DNA of 64,000 nt from Clavulina sp. PMI_390 (lineage: Eukaryota > Basidiomycota > Agaricomycetes > Cantharellales > Hydnaceae), in contig WIDE01000123.1 of assembly GCA_015039315.1 (NCBI GenBank), positions 8,432-72,431 on the forward strand. The letters are read 5' to 3'. This document shows positions 33,045-43,963 of this stretch, piece by piece (position 1 is the stretch's first letter; each line of letters begins with the position of its first letter). The notes under the pieces are model-generated. The model searched no databases. It saw nothing but the letters and a program-made list of their open reading frames with translations, and was not told the DNA's origin. The position numbers and the translations under genes were made by a program.

Positions 33045-35248
33045 TCACGCCAGGCGAATGGAGGGCGAAATCACAAAGAGCAAGAAGAAGAGAAAAAAAC
33101 CAAGTAGACGGTAAAAGGCACAAAATGGGAGGAGTCCGGGGGAAACGTCCGACGGCTGTTGCCAACACCTGGGCCTGAGAGAAATAAGGAGAAGGCGAAA
33201 GTGAGACGCTCAGCGTCGGGATTTGTGGCCAGAGGTGCCCAAGTTGGTGGTGAGGAGAGAAAAGAACAGAGCGAGAGGACAGCAGAGGATAATAACTTGG
33301 ATTGTTTGATCTCCACCCACTGAATCCATCAATTGGCCAAGTTCATCAAACGGTCACGACGGTTGTCAACTTGATTCGGGTCAACAACCGACAACGGTGA
33401 ATATATTACGCATCAGCGCACATCAAAGGAACTGGTTGATCGTCCCATTCTAGGCAACTGGCTCGAAAATCTCCCATTCTTTCCCTCTGAATGTGGGCAA
33501 CGATGAAACTTGAGACTGAATGGGGTATGATGGTGTGCTTGGGCAGGGCGCTTATTCTCGATCACTCAGTTTTGATAATTGTGATGCACTTCAGCGCTTT
33601 CCCTATGGAGCTTCCCATATGCATCTTGATATCGGCGAAATGCGATCACCAATGAGCTTCATTGAACTTGAGAGTCACCCCTCTACTCTTTAGCCCTGGC
33701 TTGGAGTTTGGCTCCTTGTCGGGGGCAGTTGAAACTGTCACGAACTTGCTTGGGCTCCTTGGTTACATCTTTCGAATGGATACTGCGACATACGACGGTG
33801 GAGACAACCTCGCAGTTGCCTGGGTGTTCTACCCTTCAGCGTCGCTCTCTCAATCAGGCACCGTTAGAATACAAAAAAGTGTTATATCGATCTCTGATGA
33901 ACTGCTAGCTCGAAAGCAATCCCCTCTGCTCTGTGAGGCTTTCGGGGCTCTAGGCCTTTTACTCCTGTTTGGGGCCTCACTCGCGAAGCACTTATCACTA
34001 CGAATCATCGATGACATCTCGAGGAAGTTGAGTAGTGACGTCCTTGGATGACTCCCGTCTGATCGAGGATGGCCCACCGGTACACCCGTCAGGCTGGTTT
34101 CGGATATGATATTCCCCACGTGGATAATGGTCCAATCTCCATGGATCATACTAATGTGAACTGACACATGGAGGCGCATTTCATGAACATCGTTGTGGCG
34201 TTCTCCTGGGTGAACAGTGATCAATATGCATGATTCTCCTCAGCTGCCAGCATGCTACCGTAGACGTCGGCGACTATCATCTCCGCTATGAGTTAGACCG
34301 AAGCTTTCCGCAAGAATTTTGTCGTTGGTTAGCATGGATACCCAATCAGAATTCAGTGGATACTTGGGAAATTGTGCAACTTCTGAATCCTCTTGATTCT
34401 TGCCTTCCAAAAAGCCGCTAGGAGCAATTCCACGACGTAGGTACGAACAATATCTACACTAACACCGCAGCGTCGAATAGCTGATTCGTTTGGTCGTTGG
34501 TTCACCTGATTTGGTAAATCTCTGTGCCCACCAACTCTCCATTGTCTCAGACCAGCTCACTGCCAGCGCTTGTGGACGCGCACCACCGATCCCCATTATT
34601 AAAGTGAGGAGCCTTCTGATCCCATCTCAAATCCTATCTGTTCGCTCAACGCAGGTCCTCCTTGTGTACCATGTTCGAGCACGAGTCTAACCCAGCCCCC
34701 CTCCGTTACCTTTGTATGATGCTGCAGTCCCGGCGGAATAGCTGGCCTTCCAAAGGACGCCTTGGTCACATCGTGGAGAAGAACCAAAGTGGCAACGTCG
34801 CTCCAACAGAATGATGCTGAAAATGGGTGTATGGGCAAACGTGAGCGGGGTAGAATCTGGGGTACAAGTTCACATCCGCTCCACCGTTTTGCCGCTTTCA
34901 AGACAGGTGCATATACCTAGCTGTTATCTATACCGCTTCCGCACAATCCTTCCACGACGGCCATCACCTGAGCGGAAACCCATACAACACCATCTAAAAT
35001 GTCATCAAGAGAGTTCTTGTGGGGCCGGTCAAGGTGATCGCGGCTGCGGTTATCGTTTCTTATCTCTCCATTTCTCGTCCTGGTCCCATCTGGGAGGTTG
35101 TTGACGTCCGGGAGGTGGCGTCCGCCCGCTCCATCGACCGTCCAGTTGTTCCCATGTCAAACCATGGACTTTGTGTTTATAAGGCTTTCGATCGATCACC
35201 TCTAGTCGAGCCAAACTCCCCCCTTCCCCCTTTCTAACCAATCGAATC
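33045..35248. other. Intergenic region, no gene recognised
   Basis: A 2.2-kb region between the divergently read repeat gene and the FAD oxidase, so both promoters lie here. Open frames at 33662-34051 (+) and 34599-34901 (-) have no start context, introns or domains that I can recognise. A pyrimidine-rich CCCCCTTCCCCCTTTC stretch at about 35218-35235 directly precedes the oxidase start and may be core-promoter or leader sequence. Confidence 0.4.
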
Positions 35249-37371
35249 ATGTTAGGCTCAGCAAAAGCTCTCTCGGTCTATGCTCATTTGAGCTCGATCG
35301 TACAACAGCCTTTCCACACATCATCGGGAGAAACATTCTTGCAGACCTGCAAGCTACTACAGACGACAATCTCCAACAGCTCGGCCGTGTCATATCCAGG
35401 TGTGTCCCTCTTCTGAGTTGTTTAACATGACTGCTTCTCGGACACTGAGTGCACACCCTTCAAGGTTCATCCCAATATTATGAACACGTTCAGGTCAGAA
35501 CACGTCCCGTCTCTTCCACCTTGGGAGATGGAACGCTAACCCTCGAAAACAATAGCACTGGCTACCCACCAGTTCCGAAGTCTCGGCTTGCTCGGTGCAG
35601 CCCAATACGGTCGAGGATCTCTCCACCATCGTACGTTTACTACCGTATTCACTAGACTACCAACCATCCTCACCGTACATTCATCTTCCGCAGGTCCAAA
35701 TCTTGGGTCAGTCTACGACCCCATTCGGCATCAAGTCTGGTGGATATGCGCACAGCCAGGAGCAGTCATCGACTACTGGCGTCCAAATTTCGATGAAGGG
35801 TTTCCAGGATATCGATTATGACAAGGCTTCTGGCACAGCGCGCCTCGGTGTGGGTAACACATGTCAGTCTCGACCCCTTGGCCCGCATAGCAGTTTTCTT
35901 ATTCATACTCCGAATTACTAGGGGGTAAGGTCTACCAGGCTCTCGAAGCATATAAGGTCACTGTACCTGGCGGCCGAGTCAGCGACCTTGGTGTTGGTGG
36001 TGTTATTCTTGGCGGTGGATATTCGCACATTGCAAATGAGGCGAGTCCGCTCATTGCTTGATCTGCTGTGCCTCCATCGCCTTGGTATACTTACTACTTC
36101 TTGTGCTGCTTCTTGCGACAGGTTGGCTTGGGGATTGACCATGTTCTCTCCTTTGAGCTTGTACTTCCTGGAGGAGCATTCGTCGTCGTTACCGAGGCAT
36201 CTAACCCTGAGCTCTTCTGGGGGCTCAAAGGAGGTTTCAACAACTTCGGTACGCTGACTCTCCCAATTCTGTCTGCTTATGGTACCAGTGAGCAGACCAT
36301 TGATTTCACTTTCTAGGCATCGTCACCCATGTCACCATGAGGGCTTTCCCAATCACTCAGTTCTTCGTATGTTTCGGTTCCCGATGTTTAGATGCGTCTA
36401 AACTTGCTTATTGACTCTTTGCAGGCGGGAGAAATTGTCTACAGTGGTGCTTCGCTCGCCCTGCTTCCCGAAGCTATCGCCAAATGGGACGCTATGCATC
36501 ACAGCGACAGTGCCTATGTTCAAGGGGGTGGCTCATTCGTATACAAGATCTCGCCTGATGGTCGCATGGCTGGTCATTTCATGCCTGTCTACAACGTATG
36601 AATACATCTGTCCAGCTCAAGTTTTCCGATCGCTCACAAACAAGCAATATGTTTTCAGGGAATTGAGCCGCCCTCCGACTGGCTTGCTCCCTTCGAGAAT
36701 ATTCCTCATGATTCATCAAGCATGGGCGTGTACTCCCTGCCCGAAGTTATGGATATCATCTCTCCAAACTTCGCGAACACGAACAATCTCCGGTATAATG
36801 GATGGCTTTGCATCAGGGGTTTTACCACTAACGGGACTCTTGCCACAATAGTGGACACTCCAACGTTGTCAATGTTCACGACATCACTCCGAGTCTCGTC
36901 AAGGAGTTTGTCGCCATCACCAATGTACGTCATTCCATTACTTCGTCATTAGAGCCCTCGATTGAACCTACCTAAATGGCACAGGCCGCGGTCCGCTCCC
37001 TCCCCGATGCGGCTATCGCCACCCTTCAATTCGACTTCTTCGTTCCCTCCGCGATCGATCGCCCGCTCTCGTCAAGCCTTTTCCCACACGCAGTCTTCGC
37101 CTCCCCCGTGAACTTCGCCATGTTCTGGAACTCCGCTTCTAATGACGCCACTGGACATAACACGTTGACGTCTGCGATTGATGATATGCGTCACATCGCG
37201 AAGCGCGACGGCCAGCCCGTGGAGAAGATGGCCGTTTATTCCAACTATGCGGGTTGGAATTACAAGGCTGAGGAGGTCTTCATGGAGAACTTTGAGAAGG
37301 GCAAGGAGCTGCGCAAAAAGATCGATCCAGAGGGTGTGATGCTTAGGACTGGAGGATGGAAGCTCGTTTAA
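35249..37371 (+). CDS. FAD-linked oxidase, berberine-bridge-enzyme-like
   Basis: Flavoprotein oxidase of the FAD_binding_4/BBE family, which oxidises sugars, alcohols or secondary metabolites; substrate unknown. Eleven exons (35249-35399, 35465-35493, 35556-35630, 35694-35862, 35922-36040, 36122-36248, 36317-36366, 36425-36595, 36659-36792, 36852-36924, 36985-37371) give 494 aa. The FAD domain is seen in QPNTVEDLSTIVQI, FGIKSGGYAHS, LGVGGVILGGGYSH and VLSFELVLPGGAFV; the C-terminal BBE block is YSNYAGWNYKAEEVFMENF. Where many members have a flavin-linking His after the Gly run, this protein has Tyr (SGGYAHS), so FAD may be held non-covalently. No signal peptide is apparent. Intron 5 needs a GC donor (GAG|GCGAGT), since only that keeps phase and the family sequence. 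Confidence 0.9.
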
Positions 37372-37702
37372 CGAAAGGATCAAGCGTTAGTTGTGGACTC
37401 GCAAGAAGGTTTGTGAAAAAAATCCTTGTGCAATTGCTGTAATTAGAACTCTGGACTCCGTTGTGGAGAGTTGGAGTTTTGTACTTCTGTATGTGTATAA
37501 CATGACTAGTGCTTGTGTGTTGCACGAGGGTGAACAATTAGGTGGAAGGAAACGATAATCTCAGGCGTCTTAGCTAGAAGTGATGATGGAACTGAGAAGT
37601 CCTATAGGTCCGCGCGATAGCCCAAATATCCCAAAAATAACCCAAAACAGAATAAGGGGAAAACCCTATTGCTCCGAATGCCATATCCTCGAACCCGCTC
37701 GG
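37372..37702. other. Intergenic between two convergent genes
   Basis: Contains the 3' flanks of the FAD oxidase (+) and the hypothetical gene at 37703-39142 (-). Nothing else was recognised. Confidence 0.5.
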
Positions 37703-39142
37703 TTATTCATCCCGGTCGGCAAGCGATCCACCTCCGATGGGCTCTGTGATACGCACATCCCTATCCTTGAAAAACGCCGACCAGCTCCTGCTCGTCTTTA
37801 TGTGCAGACTCATCAAGCTCGAGAAACTCCCGCTGGTCGCAAGCATAACTTCCTCCCTCCCCTCTGCGCCCAACAACCTCTGTTCAAGCAGCACAAACTC
37901 CACAAAGTCCTCCCACGTCCAGCTTTCCCAGCGTAGAGGCGAACTGATGTCCAGGCCGCTCAAGATGGCAGGCCGGGCGGGCGAGATGGGCTCAAAGACG
38001 AGAGGCAGGATGGGAGGGGAGCGCAGGAGCTCGTATGCCCTAATGCGAGCACGGGCTTGCAGAACTTTGGACCGGCAGAGGGCACGGAAGCGTGCGTTGG
38101 GGGTGAGAAGCCAGTGCTTGTAGTCAGGTGCGTCGATGTCGTCACTGAGAGGTTCACCGTTCGGGCCCTTGGGAGACGTCGGGGCTACTAGCAGGGGCCT
38201 GGGCTTAGCTCGAGGCCTGGGAGAATCTTCTCTAGATAAAGCGATGAGAGCAAGCGCAGCTGTTGTCGTGGTAATACTATCAGTACATGGAATGGTCGTG
38301 CTGGTAGGGTCACTGGTAATCCCTAGGTCCGTGGATGAGGATGTGTTGTTGGAGGTGTGGTCACTAGTTGCACAAAGCAGCTGCGGGAAGAATGAGCCAG
38401 AGTCTTCGTTGTCGAGGTTGGTGTCGAGGGTGATGAGACCACGGCTCGTTGGGAGAAAGGCACCTGGGCCATTAGTGTGAGCTAGTTCAGATGTCGGTCG
38501 AAGCATGAGGTTGACGGTGGAGGTAATTTCAGAATTAGGGAGCAGGGATAGTGGACCAATAGAGCCGGAGCCTAGGTTCGAGGTTGGAGGTGGATCGAAG
38601 AGTACATTCTCGCCCACATCATCCTCCTCGCCTCCCTCACTGAGGCGGCGCACTATCATATGAACCGGAAACCGGTTATTTGGGGAGTCGGTGGGTTCTC
38701 CACAATGATCGACGGTGCCAAGAGTGGCAGAGGTGGTCTCTGCCCCATCTTCTTTCTGGTGCGTGCTGCCAACACTCGTAGTGGATGATGCATCATTGGA
38801 TCCTGCTCTAGAAAACGCAAATGAACCAGTTGAAGAGGATTTCCCGGAGATATCGGAGGCATGTAAACTGTTTTTCGCAGAGGTGAGGGCTTGACCGGCT
38901 TGTTCTTGGCTGACACATTTCTCAGGACCCGGCGCCTGGTCATCAGCGCCTTTTTCTACGTCTGGAGCGGTAGAAATGTCCTCATCATTGACTTCCAAGA
39001 TGTTTTTCGATGATCTTGCAGTCACTAAGCGGGTAAAGCGACTGAGACGCGAAGTAGATGTTGATCGGCGAAACGGTTGGAAAGACGACACGAGGAATGA
39101 TGAGAGCCGGTCAGGGAGGGAGGATGATTTGGGAATAGTCAT
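37703..39142 (-). CDS. Hypothetical serine-rich protein
   Basis: Single uninterrupted frame of 479 aa starting MTIPKSSSLPDRLSS. I do not recognise a family. The first ~50 residues are basic and Ser/Arg-rich (RRSTSTSRLSRFTRLVTARS). Residues ~50-330 are low-complexity Ser/Thr/Asp/Pro, probably disordered. The last ~150 residues look folded: DYKHWLLTPNARFRALCRSK, a helix ARARIRAYELLRSPP, then LRWESWTWEDFVEFVLLEQR. This part is the likely conserved domain. No membrane segment or signal peptide is evident. The lack of introns is unusual beside its neighbours, but codon use in the C-terminal part (many GCG, CTG, CGC) looks like a real gene. Confidence 0.65.
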   Translation of the reverse strand: MTIPKSSSLPDRLSSFLVSSFQPFRRSTSTSRLSRFTRLVTARSSKNILEVNDEDISTAPDVEKGADDQAPGPEKCVSQEQAGQALTSAKNSLHASDISGKSSSTGSFAFSRAGSNDASSTTSVGSTHQKEDGAETTSATLGTVDHCGEPTDSPNNRFPVHMIVRRLSEGGEEDDVGENVLFDPPPTSNLGSGSIGPLSLLPNSEITSTVNLMLRPTSELAHTNGPGAFLPTSRGLITLDTNLDNEDSGSFFPQLLCATSDHTSNNTSSSTDLGITSDPTSTTIPCTDSITTTTAALALIALSREDSPRPRAKPRPLLVAPTSPKGPNGEPLSDDIDAPDYKHWLLTPNARFRALCRSKVLQARARIRAYELLRSPPILPLVFEPISPARPAILSGLDISSPLRWESWTWEDFVEFVLLEQRLLGAEGREEVMLATSGSFSSLMSLHIKTSRSWSAFFKDRDVRITEPIGGGSLADRDE

Positions 39143-39963
39143 TATTCAAAGGAGCGGTGCTGTTCTTTGTGAAACTGCGCGACTGCAGTAGGCATATACG
39201 GGACAGTGGGAGAGGATAGTCTTCGTCAAGAAAGATGTAGAACGATCGTGTTGCCGCGAGGACATATAGATCAAGCCGCATACAGGTAAACTTCCTCCAA
39301 AAAATACGACAAATGCATTAAACATTACCTAATTGTATCCACGCGGGGAAGGTCCAGGTTGGAAGTGAGCTGCAAATTCCGAGCTGAGCTGAATGAGTGT
39401 GTCGTAGTTTGGTATGCAATCCGCAAATCCGTAAAGGACGTCACGAGAGATATGAAGGTAAGGTTGAGACGTCTGCAGTGAGCGATCCGACACGTGTATC
39501 GTCGCTGGCGCCCGTGCAGCCGGGAGGGTGGAGACAAAGTCCAGCGCGAACTTGTTCGATCGGCCCGTTACAGTGTGTGACCGTCCGGGCCCGCGGTGAC
39601 GGCCCTTATCTCTCCAGAAAAAGCATACAGCGCAACATCACCGGCATGGCTCCTAATATTGATATCACGATGACATCTTCTCCGCCTGAATGGGGTGACA
39701 CCCTCGGAATACAGAACAGCCTGATCTTCGCCACCTAAATCAGGAAAATATTTCTGCCCCTGCCCCTAGATCCTGATGCACCGTATGCATATGTCTCGTC
39801 ACAGGAAAAACGCCCCACTTTTTTCCTGTGGCCTCAGCGTCCGGTCCTGTCTCCCCGTTTGCCCCATGGCCGAGATTTATTTGCTCTCCCTTATCTTTGG
39901 CTGAACGAATCTCCCCCGCAAACCTCATTTCTCCCCTCGCTCGCCCCCCTCCTCTTTATCTCG
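39143..39963. promoter_or_regulatory. Divergent promoter region
   Basis: An 820-bp gap between the minus-strand hypothetical gene and the plus-strand F-box gene at 39964, so it must hold both promoters. It includes GGACGTCACGAG at about 39430, a CRE half-site context. No coding region was recognised. Confidence 0.4.
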
Positions 39964-41341
39964 ATGGCTACCGGTGAGCTTACAGTAATCTCGAAATTCA
40001 CTCAACCCCACTCATTTTCTTTCCTCATTAGCGACCCTGCTTAAACCTCTCAGCGCGTTTTTGCCATGGGATGCGTTCGCAACAATCGTTAGCCATGCAG
40101 ACCTCGACACCCTCCGGACACTCAGCCTTGTTTCTCGAGACTCGATGCTCGAAGCTGCCCCCGAAGTATCGAACAGATTTTTCTTCTACGTCACATCGTC
40201 CACCTCCGCAGACCCACTGAGCGCGCATCGCTATATGGAAGCGGCAGCGGCTTGCCTCAAGAGTCACAGTCGGCGGCGCCACATCAAACACGTCTCCATG
40301 CGTCTCTACGCTTCTCTCGGCGACGGCGACGACGAGGAGAACTGTCCCGTCGTCCATAAACTCTTTGACAACCTCTTTTCGGCCCTTCGGACATTGCAGG
40401 GTCTTGAGAGACTTGATATTGATGTACTCTATCACGCTTCGGCCGTCGGTCGGAATCTCCGTGACATGTGGCTGGCCGACGCCGTCCCTTGTGGCTTGCG
40501 CCGCTTCCAACTCATGACGTATAGCCCAGTCGTCCCATTGTTGCGCGAAGTGTTCCTGGGTGGACCGGCGACCTCTTCTAGGTACCTCCAATCCTTGACA
40601 CTCGTCAATAGGCTTCCGTCGTCCATCCTGGGCACGGCGACTTCCCCGGAAAATGGGATTGTACCACTTCCTCCCGTTCAAGAACTCAGGGTTTCAGAAC
40701 CCAGCATTCTGCTGGGGGTCTCCTTGACACAACCCGAAATGCTAGAATCTCTCGAGATCGACTGGGTCCGTCCCAACGAAATAGAGATGCTCCGTGACGT
40801 ACTTCTTCCTCCCGCTATACTCCCGCTCGCTTCCACACCCGAAAAGTCGCCGTCCCCGAATCGCGTCCCACTGGGCCCATTTATCAAATCATTTACGTTC
40901 AGCTATGCCCCACAAGATGAAGATGCCTCACCAGTATACTCCGAGATAATCGCGCATCTCCTGGCCCTCCAACGGCTCTGTGCATCACACCCTCCATTCC
41001 CTTGTTCAGACTCCCTTCTTCGAGCCACTAGTTCTCTTGCGAGACTTCGATCTCTTCACACATACCAGCTTACCGTCGCTTCAGATAGCCTGCACAAGAC
41101 TGGGATGCCTGTCAGCCGGCAAGTCCTAGGATGTCGAGCTATTCAGCTTGCCCATGTGCTATCGGGCATTCGGTCGCTCAGGATGATCAAGCTCGTATGT
41201 GCGGGGAAGAAATCGAGTGGACTACGGCTCGAGGTGCGCGAGGATTTGGACACAAACAAGGGTGCGAGGGATGCAACGACCGTTAAACTTGCTAGGGTCA
41301 CTCGATGCAGTGCATGGTCATGGGAGAAGGGAGGTGCTTGA
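39964..41341 (+). CDS. F-box protein, unrelated to the tandem families
   Basis: Two exons, a 10-nt first exon (39964-39973) and 40032-41341, give 439 aa. The N-terminus reads MATATLLKPLSAFLPWDAFA. The F-box region is LPWDAFATIVSHADLDTLRT with LSLVSRDSMLEAA, a classical form distinct from clades 1-3 here. The C-terminal ~350 residues have irregular leucine-rich strands (LRRFQLMTYSPVVPLLREVF, SRYLQSLTLVNRLPSS, MLESLEIDWVRP). Coding is GC-rich with C at wobble, unlike the AT-richer clade 2 neighbours, which suggests an older resident gene. The short first exon is supported by a GTGAGC donor and a TTAG acceptor that give a continuous frame. An SCF adaptor role is inferred. Confidence 0.75.
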
Positions 41342-41707
41342 ACGTAGATGCGTTCGATTGCTAGAGAAGATGCGCATTTTCCATATAGAGGAGAGATCTT
41401 GTTACTCTATCTGTATATGCATTATGGTAGTGTAGTTATATGACATGCTGGTTTATGTTGGGTCGTCGTGAAAGTCGGAAAGTGGCTTCTCGGTGTGACT
41501 GTGACGCTGCTATCCATCTCTGTCTGTCTTGTTTTCATGCAGAGTGACGAGATAACCCCTGGATCTAGTCCAACGCACTTTAATAGTAAGATAATGCCTG
41601 AAACATACATTTGTCCACCGCCCTGATATCTTTCTCAGCCTCAAGATCTAGTCAGTCTAGTTGAGCCTATCGATCGACGCGTTACTGGCAGGATTACGAG
41701 TTCTCCA
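41342..41707. promoter_or_regulatory. Promoter region of the clade 2 gene at 41708
   Basis: Begins with the 3' flank of the 40-kb F-box gene, part of which (GCTAGAGAAGATG) recurs at about 43490. The clade 2 promoter block is at about 41496-41555 (GTGACTGTGACGCTG, then CATCTCTGTCTGTCTTG), where the CRE core is degraded to TGACGCTG. Confidence 0.5.
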
Positions 41708-43215
41708 ATGGATCTGTCGCCTTTCACAAATGCGAATGAATCAATCGATTCACTAAGCTCGTTCCTTAACGGACTACGATTGGATCACACTCCACTTCTC
41801 CTTTGCCATCCACCATCGGGTCGATCCAACCTGGCGTCTAGTATTCAGGACGACGTGACGGTCATTGAGAATCACTTAGCAGCAGTCGAAGGCCTCATAG
41901 GTAAACTATCTAAATTACGAGGGCGTCTCCTGCGTCAGCGTGCGGCGTGTGTAGGAGCCTTGACTCCGATCGGTGCATTACCAGCCGAGCTGCTCAGTGA
42001 AGTGTTTCAGCTCGTCGCAAACACGTCCAGCTCCACCGTCAAGGCCCTTAACGATGTATGCCAGTCTTGGCGCGCCATAGTATCTGCAGAGCCCAACCTC
42101 TGGACCTCGCTTTGGGTCATGGCGGGTGAAGACTGCAATGCAGTGACCGCACATCGCATCCATAGTTCCTCCCTTCCACTCCATCTCGAAGTGGGCCAGG
42201 CTTCAGACTGGCCTTCTAAACTACAAACGACCTTTTACGACGCAGAGACTCGCCTCGAAACTTTGCGTTGGTCATCGTCAGCAGACATATCCAGCTTCTT
42301 TGACTCCAACATTCGAGGAGAGCCCATGATCTTCTCCGCGCTTCATACCCTCCAACTACACTTCCCAGATTATTGCTCATGTTGCAACACACACCTGGCA
42401 GGGCTGGACAAAGCTCCTTTCCGAGGGGCTCTGGAAGCAGTGGAATTTCCGTCTCTCCGAACGTTGGAGGTTGCGCGCCTTGAAGTGCGCATCCCGCCAG
42501 AGCTTCTTTCACAGCTTGAACATATCAAGCTGAATTTCGAGTATATGCGTCTGGAAAGATTCCAAGAGATACTTCGGCATAGTCGATCGCTGAAGAGCCT
42601 AGCCATCTGGGGCATGGCTCATCTCCCAGAATGGGTTCGGCCCGATGACGAGTGGGAGGACACATACGTACTTTCGCACCTCCAATCCCTCAAACTTCCT
42701 TTGCATCCGAACGAGTTTGTTCAGTTGCTTCTGAAAACAACTGCCTGCCCCGAGCTGAAAACACTAGAGTTTGAGGGTATTATCCGGCCAACGTCAATCT
42801 TCCCAGAATACTCCACATTTTCCGAACGTATTAAGTCATTCGTAAGTTTTTCTGTGCTATCGATCTAAATGAACTCCATCTTACCTGTACCATTGTGCTG
42901 ACGATCGGCCCTGGCCAGTTACAACATGCACCAAAGTTGGAGGAACTAATCCTTTCCAAGTGCAAGGTGGCAGAGCTTAGCATTTTCACGACTCCGCTTC
43001 GGACCCACGCATTTGAACTGCAACGTCTCACATTCTGTGCCTCACCAGTCCAAGCTACTCCCTCATTTCTACCGCACCTGATCGAGATGATGCAAGCTCG
43101 CCAGGCGGCTGACGCACATATACTTGAACTGAAGACCGACGAGTCAATAGTGTCAATCGCCCGCGAAGCTCTCCCTGATGTCACTATTATCTCCTCCACG
43201 GAAAAGATTTTCTAA
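41708..43215 (+). CDS. F-box-like protein, clade 2 (42-kb copy)
   Basis: Two exons, 41708-42841 (1134 nt) and 42919-43215, give 476 aa. Head MDLSPFTNANESIDSLSSFL; helical segment with HLAAVEGLIGKLSKLRGRLL; F-box core GALPAELLSEVFQLVANTSS; then NDVCQSWRAIVSAEPNLW. Leucine-rich body includes FPSLRTLEVARLEVRIPPEL and SLKSLAIWGMAHLPEW. The 77-nt intron has GTAAGT/CCAG borders and holds an in-frame stop, so here splicing is required, unlike the 16-kb and 44-kb copies. The second exon encodes LQHAPKLEELILSKCKVAEL and a tail ending STEKIF. Close relative of the gene at 43964; the two probably arose by a recent tandem duplication. Confidence 0.86.
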
Positions 43216-43963
43216 TAGTTATAGTTGACCAATCTTAAGGCACTTGAATTGACCTCACACAATCTCAATCAGTTAGATGCTTTGCTGAGTATATTTTGTG
43301 CACGCATCTTTGCGTCCCCAAGCGTTGAATTTTAGGTATCATGCTCTGTTCTTTTCTCTTACATGGGATTGTAATACCATCGACCATACACATTGGGGAG
43401 CAACAGCAAGAAATTTATCGTAACAGTGATGTATCCAAGCAAACGATAATGTGGTGCAGCCTGGGCGTCCTTGAACCTAAATGCGCTCATTTCTAGAGAA
43501 GATGTATATGTTTCCTGATATAAAGACTACTCTTTCATACAATGAGAAAGCTCATATACATGACATATATAGCTATGTTCCTGCAGTGGAAGATGTTGGG
43601 ATCCGGGCTGAGACCCATCCAGATGGAGTTTAAAGGTTAGAAGGTACTACGGTGTTACCGCATGAATTTGGTGATCGAGCCTATACCCGAACCGAAAAAA
43701 TGTGGGGAGCTGACGTAAACCAGAAAGACTGCCCGCAGCAACCGTGACTGTGACGTCACCACAACCCTTTCATCGCTGTTTTATACAGGGTGACGAAGCC
43801 ACCCCTGGAGCGCATACTGGTTCCTTACTCAGTAAGATCCTATTTTAGCCATCGATTTGTTCACCATCTCTTAACATGTTCCCTTGGCCTCAGGATAATC
43901 CAATCATCCAGCTTGCGTGCATCAGCTGAGGTGCTTACTGCTAGCAGGATCGAGAGTTCTCCA
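43216..43963. promoter_or_regulatory. Promoter region of the clade 2 gene at 43964, with duplicated flank
   Basis: Contains at about 43470-43505 a copy of the 3' flank of the 40-kb F-box gene (CTTGAACCTAAATGCGCTC, then CTAGAGAAGATG), which marks the left end of a tandem duplication. The clade 2 promoter block follows, with a perfect CRE, TGACGTCA, at 43751-43758, about 206 bp before the start codon. No other coding region was recognised. Confidence 0.55.

Noticed and set aside
33662..34051. 129-codon plus-strand frame before the FAD oxidase
   Set aside because: No recognisable family, start context or intron signals; the hydrophobic stretch LLLLFGASLAKHL alone is not enough to call a gene.
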